From Chara braunii (lineage: Eukaryota > Streptophyta > Charophyceae > Charales > Characeae): DNA of 22,209 bases. The notes under the pieces were generated by a model, which saw only the letters and a list, made by a program, of their open reading frames with translations, was not told the DNA's origin and ran no database searches. The stretch lies in assembly GCA_003427395.1 (NCBI GenBank), contig BFEA01000212.1, positions 266,732 through 288,940 of the forward strand, read 5' to 3'. A program made the translations under genes and the position numbers. The first letter of the stretch is position 1. Every line of letters starts with the position of its first letter. Of this stretch, positions 1 to 8,530 are shown piece after piece.

Positions 1-59
1 AATTGATGCTCCCCAGAATGGATATGGCGCCAGTGCCAGGGCCATAAGGACCTGTTTTT

Positions 60-136
60 CAAAACAAAAAAAAAAGCAACGAAAACATCGCCCCATGTTC
101 CACAGTTTCGTGCCCCCTAACCCTCCCCCGTTTCCT

Positions 137-221
<85 letters not shown>

Positions 222-600
222 ACAAACGAACAGAAAAGAAAGAAAACAAACAAAAGAAATCGCGCCACGTGGTACAGCCACGAGCGGCAAATCCTGTAAG
301 CCCCCGACCCTCCCATCCCCAAGCCCTCACTCCTTCCCACTCCCCCTATCTCTGTCTCTCTCACACAGACACATGAAAAAGATGGGAAAAAAGAAGAAAG
401 GAAACAATTGGAATCCCGTCACGTGGCGCAGCCACGTTGTGATATCTCGCGCTTAAGCTCTTCCCCCCCCGTCCTTGGACACGCTCCGACTTCCTCCGAA
501 ACCTCTCCCTTTCCCCCTCCTCTCTCACAGATGAAGAAAAAGAAAAATGAAAAAGCCAGGTGGCTGCGCCACGTGCACTGCCTTCTAACCCCCTCCCCAC
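60..600. repeat. Diverged ~150-bp tandem units with CACGTG/hairpin core
   Basis: Four diverged units follow each other. Each has a CT/CA-rich start, an A-rich stretch, a core related to CACGTGGCGCAGCCAC, and then a C-rich stretch. Cores lie near 86-112 (degenerate), 266-281, 420-436 and 557-573. The core at 420 can fold as a stem ACGTGGC / GCCACGT around a GCA loop. The core at 557 carries the same motif on the opposite strand. No gene is seen here: open frames over this stretch are low-complexity translations of the microsatellite. Unit boundaries are judged by eye. Confidence 0.6.
139..216. repeat. Compound microsatellite (TC)18(AC)21
   Basis: Uninterrupted TC dinucleotides run from 139 to 174 and switch directly to AC dinucleotides from 175 to 216. 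The tract lies inside the first clear ~150-bp tandem unit. Confidence 0.97.
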
Positions 601-1010
601 GTGATTGCAGCTTGTGTTTCTTTAACCAGTCCATTCGCTCAATTGGTGCACCCGTCCTCCTCTCCCCAAATCCCATCACCCACGATGGCTGCACTTGTCC
701 TCCGCCCCGATCTCAAACACCCATCTTGCTTTTCCCTAGTCCTTACTCCCCCGCGTCCTCCCCTCTGTCCCTTTTGCATGTCGATCCAGAGACGTTTTTT
801 GCCCTGGTCATCATGTAACCCAATCCCATCATCATGTCCTCTTGTTTCCCTCTCCACATTGGGGCCTGTGCTCCTTTCGCCGATCAGAAGAGAGAAACGA
901 AACCACCATAGCCTGCTCCTCCCCTTCCCCCTTCCCCTCGCCCCCCGATGCTCGTTCTTCAATTCGTTGGATCTTGTCCAAATTAACTGCAGCGATTCGT
1001 GACCATCGTT
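601..1010. other. Pyrimidine-rich stretch, no gene seen
   Basis: The plus strand is strongly C/T-rich with scattered CCCATC and CTCCCC runs. Open frames exist on both strands, but their products are biased Pro/Ser/Leu strings with no recognisable domain. I do not call a gene. Confidence 0.5.
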
Positions 1011-1340
1011 TCTGACAATTTTAAAAATATCAAATTCTCAATCAATAATACGAGAAATTCTGTATATACTAATATTAGAGAATACAAATATAATTTATGA
1101 ATATAGAGCATAGAAATAGTCATAAAATATAACAATTTACTATTCTATTACATAAAGTCATCCTATAAATATATGTTGATTGCCTATACGCCGTCTTGGT
1201 CCATTGCCAGGGTTTACCCAAAAAATTATATAAATCTAAGTTCCAATATTTAGGTTCATCTACTGCATCATTTTCTTCTAATAAAAAGATATCACAGTAC
1301 AATATTAGACTTCTAGAAAACAAAAGTTACGTTTTTACCT
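1011..1340. other. AT-rich stretch, no gene seen
   Basis: Composition drops abruptly to AT-rich from about 1011 to 1340, with runs such as ttttaaaaatatc. Short open frames show no recognisable protein. The sharp edge against the C/T-rich DNA before it suggests a different origin. Confidence 0.5.
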
Positions 1341-2058
1341 ATGCTTGCAAGGGTCCCTGTATAGCCTTGTCAGTAGTGGTGGGGAGGTAGTGAAAGTTGA
1401 ATTGGAGAGAGCAACAATACAGCTCAGCGAAAAAAGAACAGAGAAAGGCCCAAAATAAAAACGCTGCTGAGGGAAAACAACAGTGCAAAACCAAAACGAA
1501 AACGCTGCAGTCCGGAGCAAAACTAAGAAAACAACGCACAATGGGGTCTGGGTATCTTCTGGATTCAAAACGTTAAATGTTGGAGCTCGTCATCGGGCTA
1601 CCCTCGGGCCACAGTCCACTGTGCCACAGTCCACTGTGCCACAGTCCACTGTGCCAATCTTCCACTATAACGTGGAGAGATGCACTGCCGTTATTTCTTG
1701 TCCTGTCTGCAACGACATGGAAAGATGCTCTGTTATCAATTCGGCCTGCTATTTGCTTGTAGTCGAATAGCCCACGAACAGGCCGATGAAATGAAATGAC
1801 GCGCGCGGAACGGACCGGCACGGCGAAATCAGTGAATGGAAACGGCCCTCAAGAGACGGACAAAGGCGCGATGGGACGAAGTGACACGACACGAGGGAGG
1901 ACAGAACCCCCAAGATTTAAAAAAGGAGCACAGCTGCAAGGTTCTGTTGTGACCTCTTGTTTGGGCCTGGCCACGGACCGAGGCCAAACATTGTTGGACT
2001 GCGCTCACCGAGATCTCCCCGAATCCGCACAGAAAACTTTGAACACAGAAGTTTCGTT
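1341..2058. other. Unassigned DNA, no gene seen
   Basis: Mixed-composition DNA without a recognisable gene. It contains the 3 x 15-bp dyad repeat described separately and a GC-richer part from about 1795 to 1925. The longest open frame (1796-2230, plus) gives a low-complexity Gly-rich product that runs into the LTR of element A, so I treat it as chance. Confidence 0.45.
1609..1653. repeat. Three perfect 15-bp copies of a dyad-symmetric unit
   Basis: The unit ccacagtccactgtg occurs three times head to tail at 1609-1623, 1624-1638 and 1639-1653. Each unit contains the inverted repeat CACAGT-CC-ACTGTG, so each copy could form a 6-bp stem or bind a dimeric protein. The copies are identical, so the array is young or conserved. 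Confidence 0.95.
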
Positions 2059-2117
2059 TGGGGGGTTGGGGGGGGGAGGGGGGGTATTTCAGGGTTTGGG
2101 GGTCGGGTGCTGGGGGG
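2059..2117 (+). repeat. G-run tract abutting the 5' LTR
   Basis: Runs of 5 to 9 G separated by short spacers (GGGGGG, GGGGGGGGG, GGGGGGG, then GGG and GGGGG runs) meet the usual four-G-run pattern for a quadruplex. The tract ends exactly where element A begins, and the last G's supply the putative target-site duplication. Confidence 0.7.
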
Positions 2118-2331
2118 TGAAACGGTATTCACCTCTTAGCAGTAGCAAGTGCAGATCCCAGGGCTCGATCCCTAGTCCTTGCCTTACCTGTGTACACTAC
2201 CTGTGTCGACCCCGAGAGTTGAATCCGTGACCTGTGTATTCGTAACAATTGGTAGGCTGTCGTAGGGTCCGTAGGTTGTAGGGGTTCGATCTGTAGCCCT
2301 GTCGAATAGAGGTCTTAGTGAGTTCTAGAAG

Positions 2332-2393
2332 GCGTAGCTGCAGAATTTCTGAAAGGTCAAGGTCGTAGCTGTGACAGTGAGCAAGGGCCAAGT
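2332..2393 (+). repeat. Two ~31-bp tandem units inside the 5' LTR
   Basis: Units starting GCGTAGCTG (2332) and GTCGTAGCTG (2362-2363), each ending in an AAGGTCAAG or GGGCCAAG-like sequence. The 3' LTR carries three such units, so copy number changed after insertion. Confidence 0.7.
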
Positions 2394-2597
2394 CTACAGA
2401 CTTCCGAAAGTTCCAGAAGTGGCCCTTCACACGTTGCTCACAGCAGTCCAGAGGCAAGTGGGCAAGTGGTGGAGTTCACCTGTGCTGAGTCAGCGGTACC
2501 CAGTCCCAGTCTCACTAAGTGCAGTCTGCAAGTACCATGTGGGACTGTGTGCACTCAGGGCCCGGTGGAAATCAGGCAGACCAGCCACGAACATAAG

Positions 2598-2604
2598 TAT
2601 AAAT
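2598..2604 (+). promoter_or_regulatory. Candidate TATA box of 5' LTR promoter
   Basis: TATAAAT, about 440 bp before the LTR end, is conserved in the 3' LTR at 10491-10497 although its surroundings diverged. Transcription would start roughly 25-35 bp downstream, around the GCGTCCAGCC sequence. The position is inferred; no transcript evidence is available. Confidence 0.6.
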
Positions 2605-3039
2605 CAAGAGGCAGCGTCCAGCCATTCATTTATTCCTGCGTAAGCCATGCGGAAGCGCTGCTTGAGCGACTTATGCGAGGTGGTCTGCAGAGCGCCCGAA
2701 GACGAAGTGGGCAGAGTTGAGGTTGAATGGCCATAGCCAGCAGGGCTGAGCGGCCATAGCCGCCGTAGGTGGTAGACGAGTGTAGTGTGTGTGAGACAGT
2801 GTGTCGCGTGTCGGATATCCAGGGTGATCCCGAGTTGAGTGTGTGTGAACAGCAGAGTTGAGCTAGTGACGAACAGAGAGTTGTACAGGCGCTGATGCGC
2901 CATAGCCATCGGAAGCTTGTATCTGAACTGTGTTTTTGATTACCATATCTCTGAGCTTTGAGTGGGCGCTTGTCGCCAGTTTGGTGTGCTACCTGCTCAC
3001 ATGCATGCGAAGTGGAAAAGAAAGCGAGTCTGATTGCAT

Positions 3040-3057
3040 TGGTATCGGAGCAGGTAC
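3040..3057 (+). other. Primer binding site (initiator-Met tRNA type)
   Basis: TGGTATCGGAGCAGGTAC begins two bases after the LTR end. It closely matches the plant LTR-element PBS TGGTATCAGAGC, complementary to the 3' end of tRNA-iMet, with G for A at the eighth position. Spacing directly after the CA end of the LTR is as expected. Confidence 0.88.
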
Positions 3058-3164
3058 CCGCTATTCCACGCGCCTTCGTCGTGAAGAAGACGTCCGCCAT
3101 AGCTGACCAGCAAAAGAAGAAAGACGCCGCGCGCACCTGCGAAGAAGACAATCGAGCGAGCGAG

Positions 3165-3167
<3 letters not shown>

Positions 3168-3245
<78 letters not shown>
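3168..3245 (+). repeat. (GA)n microsatellite in element A leader
   Basis: A nearly pure GA tract with one ACA interruption near 3222. It sits inside a longer purine-rich leader. Confidence 0.95.
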
Positions 3246-3552
3246 CAAAGAGGAGTGATACAAGTTTGGTTGTGCAGTTCCACGAAGGAGAAGGTGGCGG
3301 CCATAGCCGTCGAGCTCGAACACGGAGTGGCGAAGGAGGAACAGTAGTAGAGAAGGAGGGAGAGACCGAGAGAAGTAAGGAAACCATAGCCGAGGAAGAT
3401 GAAGGGAGAGACGACAAAAAAGAAAAAAAATAGGAGAAAGAAGATAACCGGGGTGAAAGAGAAGAAAGAGGCAAGGAAGGAGAAAGGAAGGAGGGAGAAG
3501 AGAAAGCGGAGGTTGGTGAGGAGGAAGAAGACGACAGCTATAGCCGGGTGAA

Positions 3553-3671
3553 GCATTGACCGGAGTTGACCGGGAGTTGACCGGAGTTGACAGGAGTTGA
3601 TCGGGAGTTGATCGGGGGTTGATAGAAGCGTTGACCAAGGTGCGGACCAGCGTTGACCAAGCGTTGACCGG
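3553..3671 (+). repeat. Short tandem repeats based on GTTGACCGG
   Basis: About nine to ten copies of a 10-14-bp unit (GGAGTTGACC, GGGAGTTGATC, GCGTTGACCAA and variants) lie head to tail in the leader of element A. The copies diverge toward the 3' side. Confidence 0.85.
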
Positions 3672-4130
3672 AGCTGCTGATTGTCAGTTTGACCAAGCTG
3701 GAGTTGGTATACTCTCGCCAAGCCTTCAGCCTATCCCCTCGCCTTATGGATGTGCACATACCCTGTGGTACTTGCTGAGTCTGTCTGTCTCTTCTTTCTG
3801 CATCGAGTCTCTTCTGTCAAGGTGTAGGAACTCTGTGTATGAAGGATAAGGCCTTGTTGACCAAACCCACACGGGCTGAGTAGGGCTAATGATTGTGTCT
3901 GATGACTCGACTATCTCGAAGGACACGAACCATCCCAAGGACCGGTACTGACCGGCGGGCTGCTCGGTGTGGCACGGTAGGCCCAAAATCCGAGTTATGG
4001 GCTGCACAACAGGCCGTCTAAGTCTTGAGAGGACTTGGTGATTGCGTTGTCCTGTCTGCGACGTTAAATAATTCCCGAGGAGTTACGGGGGATCTCCTTA
4101 AATGCCTCCTGATCAGCAACGGGTCTAGTA

Positions 4131-4640
4131 GTGACAGCCATAGTTAGGTCCAGGTTAGAGACCATAGTTGGCAGGATCCCTGTCCGGATTCTGTGAGTCT
4201 TAGACTGAGTCTTTAGGTTTGTCAGTCAGGGGTCAGAGTCTACGTGGTGAGGGTTGGAACCACTTACCCGGTTGTGCACTTTTCACCATGGTTGAGACCC
4301 GTAGTGGGAAGGACACTAGCCCCAACACCAAGGATCAGCAAGAAAAGATGCCCGCCCTAGTTAAGGAGAATAGGGAGTCCTGTAGCGACGGCCATAGCTT
4401 AGATCTAGGCTAGTGACCCTAGTTGACAGGATCCTATCCGGATTCTGTGGTCCATAGATTGAGTCAGTCAGGTTGTGTCAGTTAGGGGATAGAAGTTCAA
4501 GTGGTGAGGAGTGGAACTACTGTCTAGTTGTGCGCCTGACACCATGGTTGACCTCCGTAGTGGGAAGAGTACTACCCCTTATACCCAGGCTCAAGACGAG
4601 CAAGTCGCCTCCATTCTAAGAGAGTAGAGAAGAGGGAGAA
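4131..4640 (+). repeat. Tandem duplication (~255 bp) covering the gag start
   Basis: 4131-4384 and 4385-4640 align at an offset of 254-256 bp. Shared landmarks are GCCATAG (4138 / 4392), GGCAGGATCC / GACAGGATCC, TCCGGATTCTGTG, and CACCATGGTTGA (ATG at 4288 and 4544). Both copies contain an ATG followed by a similar reading, MVETRSGK and MVDLRSGK. The copies are clearly diverged, so the duplication is old and may be a family feature. Confidence 0.85.
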
Positions 4641-5277
4641 GAAGATGAGGGCTGCAGTAGAAGAGGAAGAGGTAGAAGAGGAGCAGCAGCCAGAAGAAGA
4701 AGAGCAGGCCCTTGAAAGGAGGCATATGGAAGGAAGAGGAGAAAGCAGTGGCGCGAAGGGTGATGACCTGTGGGTGGAGAAGAAGATTTCAGAGTGGGTG
4801 GCTAATTTATCTTTAGGAGAAGATGAGGAGGCGATGTTGTATGTACCGCCGGAGGAGAAGGAAGCAGTAGTGAGGGAGATCGAAACAGCAAGCGATCCCC
4901 TGGAATGCCAGACAATAGAAAATGAGAAAGAGTTGGAATGGAAATTGCGTTTGGCGAGAGAGAAGAAGAGGAGAATGGAGGAGGCTAACGGGATGGCCAG
5001 GGAAGTGGAGAGTTTGCAATCGTGTAGGCAAGTAGCAGCGGGCCAGCTTGATATACAGGCTAAGGTAGACAAGATCCTTGGGAGCATTGAGCTCCTAGGT
5101 CGTGCCTGGATTGAACAACATCAGTCTGCTAGGGGCCAAGACATGGCCCTCCATTCCATCCGGACCGGGTTTCGAGAGTTTGCGCGCGACGTGGTGACCT
5201 ACGTCGGGACCGAAATTAAGAGGTTGAAGGAAGGTGCAAACAAATTCTTTCAGGCGCCATTGAGGGCGCCAAAGTAG
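4544..5277 (+). pseudogene. gag: Element A gag, N-terminal part (broken)
   Basis: The probable gag start is ATG 4544 in the second copy of the duplication, reading MVDLRSGKSTTPYTQ and meeting TAG after about 27 codons. After a frame change, 4645-5274 encodes about 210 residues: a very acidic, Glu-rich segment followed by a charged stretch with heptad-like character (for example KELEWKLRLAREKKRRMEE), likely coiled-coil. That frame ends at TAG 5275-5277, while the capsid part continues in another frame, so a further frameshift lies upstream of about 5250. In gypsy elements this region would form the amino-terminal part of the particle protein. The first-copy ATG at 4288 opens a 42-residue frame that may be a duplicated start. 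Assignment rests on position and continuity with the capsid part. Confidence 0.7.
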
Positions 5278-5951
5278 TGGCCACGACAGAGGCTGAAGCG
5301 CGTCCCCGCAAAGAGTCTGTCAAGCTCAAGTTTCCTAATTCTTATAGCGGGAAAAAGGATGACAACTTTGATAACTCGGTGGCCAGTGTTAACACATACT
5401 TGTATTTGCAACATATAGCGCCAGAGGAACAAGTCCTCATGGCCTTTCATGCGCTAAAGGATGAAACGGCCAGCTTTGCCAGGTCCCTTGTGCTCGAAGC
5501 CGATTGTGAGCACAATATGGTTGCGTACTCTAAGCTCACATCTCTTCCCACGTTCCTCAAACTTTTGAGAGAGAGGTTCGCTGACGTCACAAGAGGCGTC
5601 AGAGCCTCTGACAAGTTGCAAACCATCCACTCTAGGTAGTGGAAGAGTGCGAGGGCACTCAAGGCCGTGATGGACGATCTGGTAGCCATCCCAGGTCACG
5701 GGGTTACTGAGACCTTGTTAGTTAACTTGTTTTATCGTGCCATGCCAGAGCCCCTGCGAGGGCGCTTCTTTGACAAGACCCAACATGCCAGTATTACGTA
5801 TGACGCGTTAACTAGAGAAGTGGTCCTTTTCGAGGCAAAGTCCATGCCACTTTCCACTTTCTGGCATAAGGACTTGGACAAGGGAAAGAAGTGGAAGGGA
5901 CGTACCATCTCAGGACAAGTTAGGGCCAAGGATTATTTGATCTTACTTTAG
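5250..5951 (+). pseudogene. gag: Element A gag capsid domain, one in-frame stop
   Basis: One frame runs from about 5250 to TAG 5949-5951, interrupted by TAG at 5637-5639. It reads as a retrotransposon Gag domain: KLKFPNSYSGKKDDNFDNSV, then YLYLQHIAPEEQVLMAFHAL, KLLRERFADVTRGVRASDKL, and after the stop a WKSARAL...LFYRAMPEPLRGRF segment. This is the layout of the gypsy capsid that assembles the particle. The stop lies directly before TGG and is most simply a CAG to TAG change. A low-complexity Lys-rich tail leads into the nucleocapsid linker in another frame. Confidence 0.85.
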
Positions 5952-6024
5952 ATGAGAGCGGTTCAAGCAGATTGAGTGGGGGCTAGAAGAGGAGGACAGT
6001 ATTGTAGGTCAGGGGAGGACGTAT

Positions 6025-6450
6025 GCTGCTGTCACGGCTGGAGGGAGGCCGCAAGGTTGAGGAGGAGGCCAAGGCCAAGGGGGCCGAGCCATGGGTGGTC
6101 GAGGTCCGGGCGCACAAGGGGTTGGCGGTCAAAGGAACCGTCAAGAGGGAGGTAGGGGTCAACGTCTCCCGTCGAATCGTTCAGGTCCCAGTTAATCCCC
6201 ACAGCGGAGTGGTGGAGGATCACCTCAGAGGAGAGGAGGTTGGCACCCAAGTTGGCCACAGGGCCAGCCTTGGGAAGACTTGGGCTTGGACCAGAGGGTA
6301 TGACAACAGTGAATGGAGCAGGGGCAGTGCATTTACTGCGGTGACCCTGCATATATTATCAAATATTGTCCTAAATATAGGGAAGCCCGTTTCGCTGCCC
6401 AAGGGTCAAAAGGCAGCCGTCGGTAGGGGTTGCTACTGCCCCTACCACTA
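6025..6450 (+). pseudogene. gag: Element A nucleocapsid: Gly/Arg-rich linker and altered zinc knuckle
   Basis: One frame (phase of 6328) gives a basic Gly/Arg/Gln-rich linker, for example GGRGPGAQGVGGQRNRQE from 6094, with several stops. It then gives CIYCGDPAYIIKYC at 6328-6369. This is the CX2CX4HX4C nucleic-acid-binding knuckle of Gag with the histidine replaced by Tyr (codon TAT at 6352-6354, one C-to-T step from CAT). All three cysteines remain. The His loss would be expected to impair zinc binding. Confidence 0.85.
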
Positions 6451-6679
6451 GGCCATGTGGGGAAGTGTGCGCGCACCACCAGGAAACTCCCACACCACAT
6501 GAGCCTATGGCAAAGGTTGCAGGCCATTGCCTAGTTATAGCTGTCCAAAGACTGCCTGTGTTAGAGTCTCTCTAGGCACTTCCCTCACAGGACTGGCAGA
6601 ATAGTTTAGTAGATGATGCCGGCCTGGGCCACAATGAAGAAAGAGAGTATGGGACAGCTAGTTTAGTAGATTTAGAGCG

Positions 6680-7075
6680 GGGTCCCTCAAAGATACAGGG
6701 GCTACCCGTAGCTAGATCAGTCGTAGAGCGTTGAAGAAGTTGAGGCTAGGTCTGAAAGTCCAGAAATTGGAAGACCCCATAGTTAGTATCCTTGCAGACA
6801 ATCGCACAATGCGTGTCGAGGACTACGTAGAGGGAGTCCAGGCGTATCTTCGCCTAGAAAAGGATGGGAAGGTGGAGAAAGTTCTCCATTCCTTGACTCT
6901 CCTCGTAGAAGACAACCTCCCTTTCGATGTAGTCCTAGGTATGGACTGGGGAGAGGCAGCAGGGGCCACACTCCATTTAAGAGAGCATGAGTGTAGGCTC
7001 CCTAGTTTGTCAGGCGAGGTCAAGACTGTCAGGAGTAGATTACTCCCTGGCACATTGTTGTCTCAATGCTCCCGC
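6680..7075 (+). pseudogene. pol: Element A aspartic protease (broken)
   Basis: A retropepsin-type protease that would cut the Gag-Pol polyprotein. The frame reads KDTGATRS, stop (TAG 6713-6715), then ISRRALKKLRLG and onward to LPFDVVLGMDW. DTG at 6692-6700 is the catalytic Asp motif, and VVLGMDW is the conserved hydrophobic-Leu-Gly segment near the end of the fold. The usual aromatic residue after DTGATRS is replaced by the stop. A frame change near 7055-7085 leads into the linker before RT. The reading upstream of 6680 has several stops. Confidence 0.85.
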
Positions 7076-8095
7076 GCCCACGAGGTTAGTGAGAAAGGAG
7101 CAATTAGAGGAGCAGGTCTTCGTAGCCTACGTAAGTCCTGTAACTGGGCCTAAGGAGGATAAGCCAATGGATCCAACCATTGCCAAGCTGGTGGAAGAGT
7201 TTAAATACTTAGCAGAGCAGCCGACAGGAGTAGTACCGCGTCCGATCCAGCACCGGATAGAGATAGAGCCTGGCAGTAGGACTCCTAAGGGAGCAGTCTA
7301 CAGGATGTCCCCAAGGGAGTAAAGGAGTTGCGTAAGCAGTTGGATGAACTCCTCGAAAAGGGTTGGATTAGGCCCAGTTCGTCTCCTTTTGGAGCACCAA
7401 TGTTATTTGTCCCCAAAAAGGAGGGAGAGTTACGGATGTGCATAGATTATAGGGGTCTGAATGCGATTACAGTAAAGAATGATGAGCCGCTGCCCAGGAT
7501 AGATGATCTCTTAGATCGGGTGCAGGGTTGCAAGTATTTTTCGAAGATAGATTTGAAGTCCGGATATCACCAGATAGAGGTTCATCCTGATGACCAGTAC
7601 AAGACTGCCTTCCGGACTAGATATGGGCATTATGAGTTTATAGTGATGCCCTTTGGATTGACCAATGCACCAACCATATTTCAGCGTTGTATGAATGATG
7701 TGTTTAGGCCTCGGTTAGACAGATTCGTCGTAGTTTATGTAAACGATATCTTAGTTTTCAATAGGACCCTCCAAGAGCATCAGGGTCATTTGAGGCAGTT
7801 CTTGGAGAAGTTGAGAGAGGCTAACTTGAAGATGAATGCGAAGAAGTGTGAGTGGGCCAAGACACAAGTTTTGTACTTGGGCCTTGTGTTAGACGAAGAC
7901 GTGATTAAACCTAAGGACATTAAGATAGCGGCGATTAGAGATTGGCCGACGCCCCGCACACTGATAAAATTGCGGTCATTTTTAGGCCTAGCTAACTATT
8001 ATAGAAAGTTCGTCAGGAACTTCTCTACTATCGCCGCTCCCCTTCGCAGGTTGCTAAGGAAAGAAGCGATCTGGATGTGGTATGTCTGCGCTTAA
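7076..8095 (+). pseudogene. pol: Element A reverse transcriptase with YVND active site
   Basis: The linker 7076-7322 (VRKEQLEEQVFVAYVSPV to YRMSPRE) is followed, after a one-base loss at the TAA near 7320, by a 255-residue gypsy RT. Motifs in order: LEKGWIRPSSSPFGAPMLFV, LRMCIDYRGLNAIT, FSKIDLKSGYHQI (first catalytic Asp present), FIVMPFGLTNAP, VVVYVNDILVF (7727-7759), LRSFLGLANYYRKF. The catalytic box is Y-V-N-D instead of Y-x-D-D: codon 7742-7744 is AAC, one G-to-A step from GAC. The metal-binding Asp is thus lost and the enzyme should be dead even if the frame were open. The frame ends at 8093-8095, and RNase H continues in another phase. Confidence 0.95.
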
Positions 8096-8530
8096 AAAGT
8101 TAAAGCGCGCATTGATAGAGTATGCTGTCCTCAAGGTAGCAGATTCGTCCTTGCCATTTGTCGTCACCACAAAGGCGAGTCAGTATGGTATAGGCGCCGT
8201 GTTGCAGCAGGAGATGACAACGACTATAAACCCGTAGAGTTCATGTCAGCGAGGGTGCCCTCAGATAAGGTAGCAACCTCAACTTACGAGAGAGAACTCT
8301 ACGCTCTCAGGCAGGCCTTGAGCACTGGAAGCATTACCTGCTTGAGAGGCACTTCAAAGTATATTCAAACCACGAGACTCTTAGGTGGTTGAAGACGTAG
8401 GCCAAGATGACACCTAAGTTGACTAGGTGGGTCGCTGAGATGGACCAGTATGACTTTGAGCTCAAGCCTGTTAAAGGCAAGTATAATGTATTTGCAGATG
8501 CTCTAGGTAGGAGATCAAACTACTTTGGAG
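8083..8530 (+). pseudogene. pol: Element A RNase H (catalytic acids replaced)
   Basis: It continues RT in three different phases. SALKKLKRALIEYAVLKVAD leads to FVVTTKASQYGIGAVLQQ, then KVATSTYERELYALRQAL, then, after a one-base loss near 8321, HYLLERHFKVYSNHETLRWL, TAG at 8398-8400, and TPKLTRWVAEMDQYDFEL...FADALGRRS. RNase H degrades the RNA strand during reverse transcription. The first catalytic Asp (TTDAS in relatives) is Lys at 8172-8174, and the third (YSDHETL) is Asn, one G-to-A step. The Glu in YERELYAL is kept. The TAG sits where relatives have Gln. Confidence 0.9.

Larger units (their letters stand above)
2118..3038 (+). repeat. 5' LTR of element A (921 bp)
   Basis: It starts TGAAACGGTATTCACC and ends CTGATTGCA, and aligns along its length with 9988-10892. 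Compared with the 3' LTR it has two instead of three ~30-bp units near 2332-2393, an extra segment near 2735-2780, and an extra 23 bp near 2835-2857 between two GTTGAG copies. The PBS begins two bases downstream, which fixes the end. Confidence 0.95.
3058..4130 (+). other. Long non-coding leader of element A
   Basis: About 1.07 kb between PBS and gag region without a convincing coding frame. It holds the GA microsatellite (3168-3245), a purine-rich block up to about 3530, GTTGACC repeats (3553-3671), and repeated CCATAGC(C/T) octamers. Open frames on the minus strand are translations of the GA/CT tract and are not genes. Confidence 0.7.

Noticed and set aside
95-1002. Overlapping open frames on both strands at the left end
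   Set aside because: Products are translations of CT/AC microsatellites and C-rich DNA (Ser-Leu and Thr-His strings). No domain and no codon structure.
1663-1760. Weak ~48-bp duplication (GTGGAGAGATGC / ATGGAAAGATGC)
   Set aside because: Similarity fades after about a dozen bases and is not convincing by eye.
2630-3721. 363-residue minus-strand open frame across the LTR and leader of element A
   Set aside because: It is antisense to the LTR, PBS and GA tract. Much of the product is a Ser-Leu run from (CT)n, and it crosses clear structural features of the element.
4572-5087. 171-residue minus-strand open frame
   Set aside because: Shadow of the acidic Glu-rich gag segment on the opposite strand, giving Ser/Leu-rich low complexity.
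5250-5280. Programmed frameshift in element A gag
   Set aside because: No slippery heptamer or downstream structure is visible, and many other frameshifts in the element are plainly decay.
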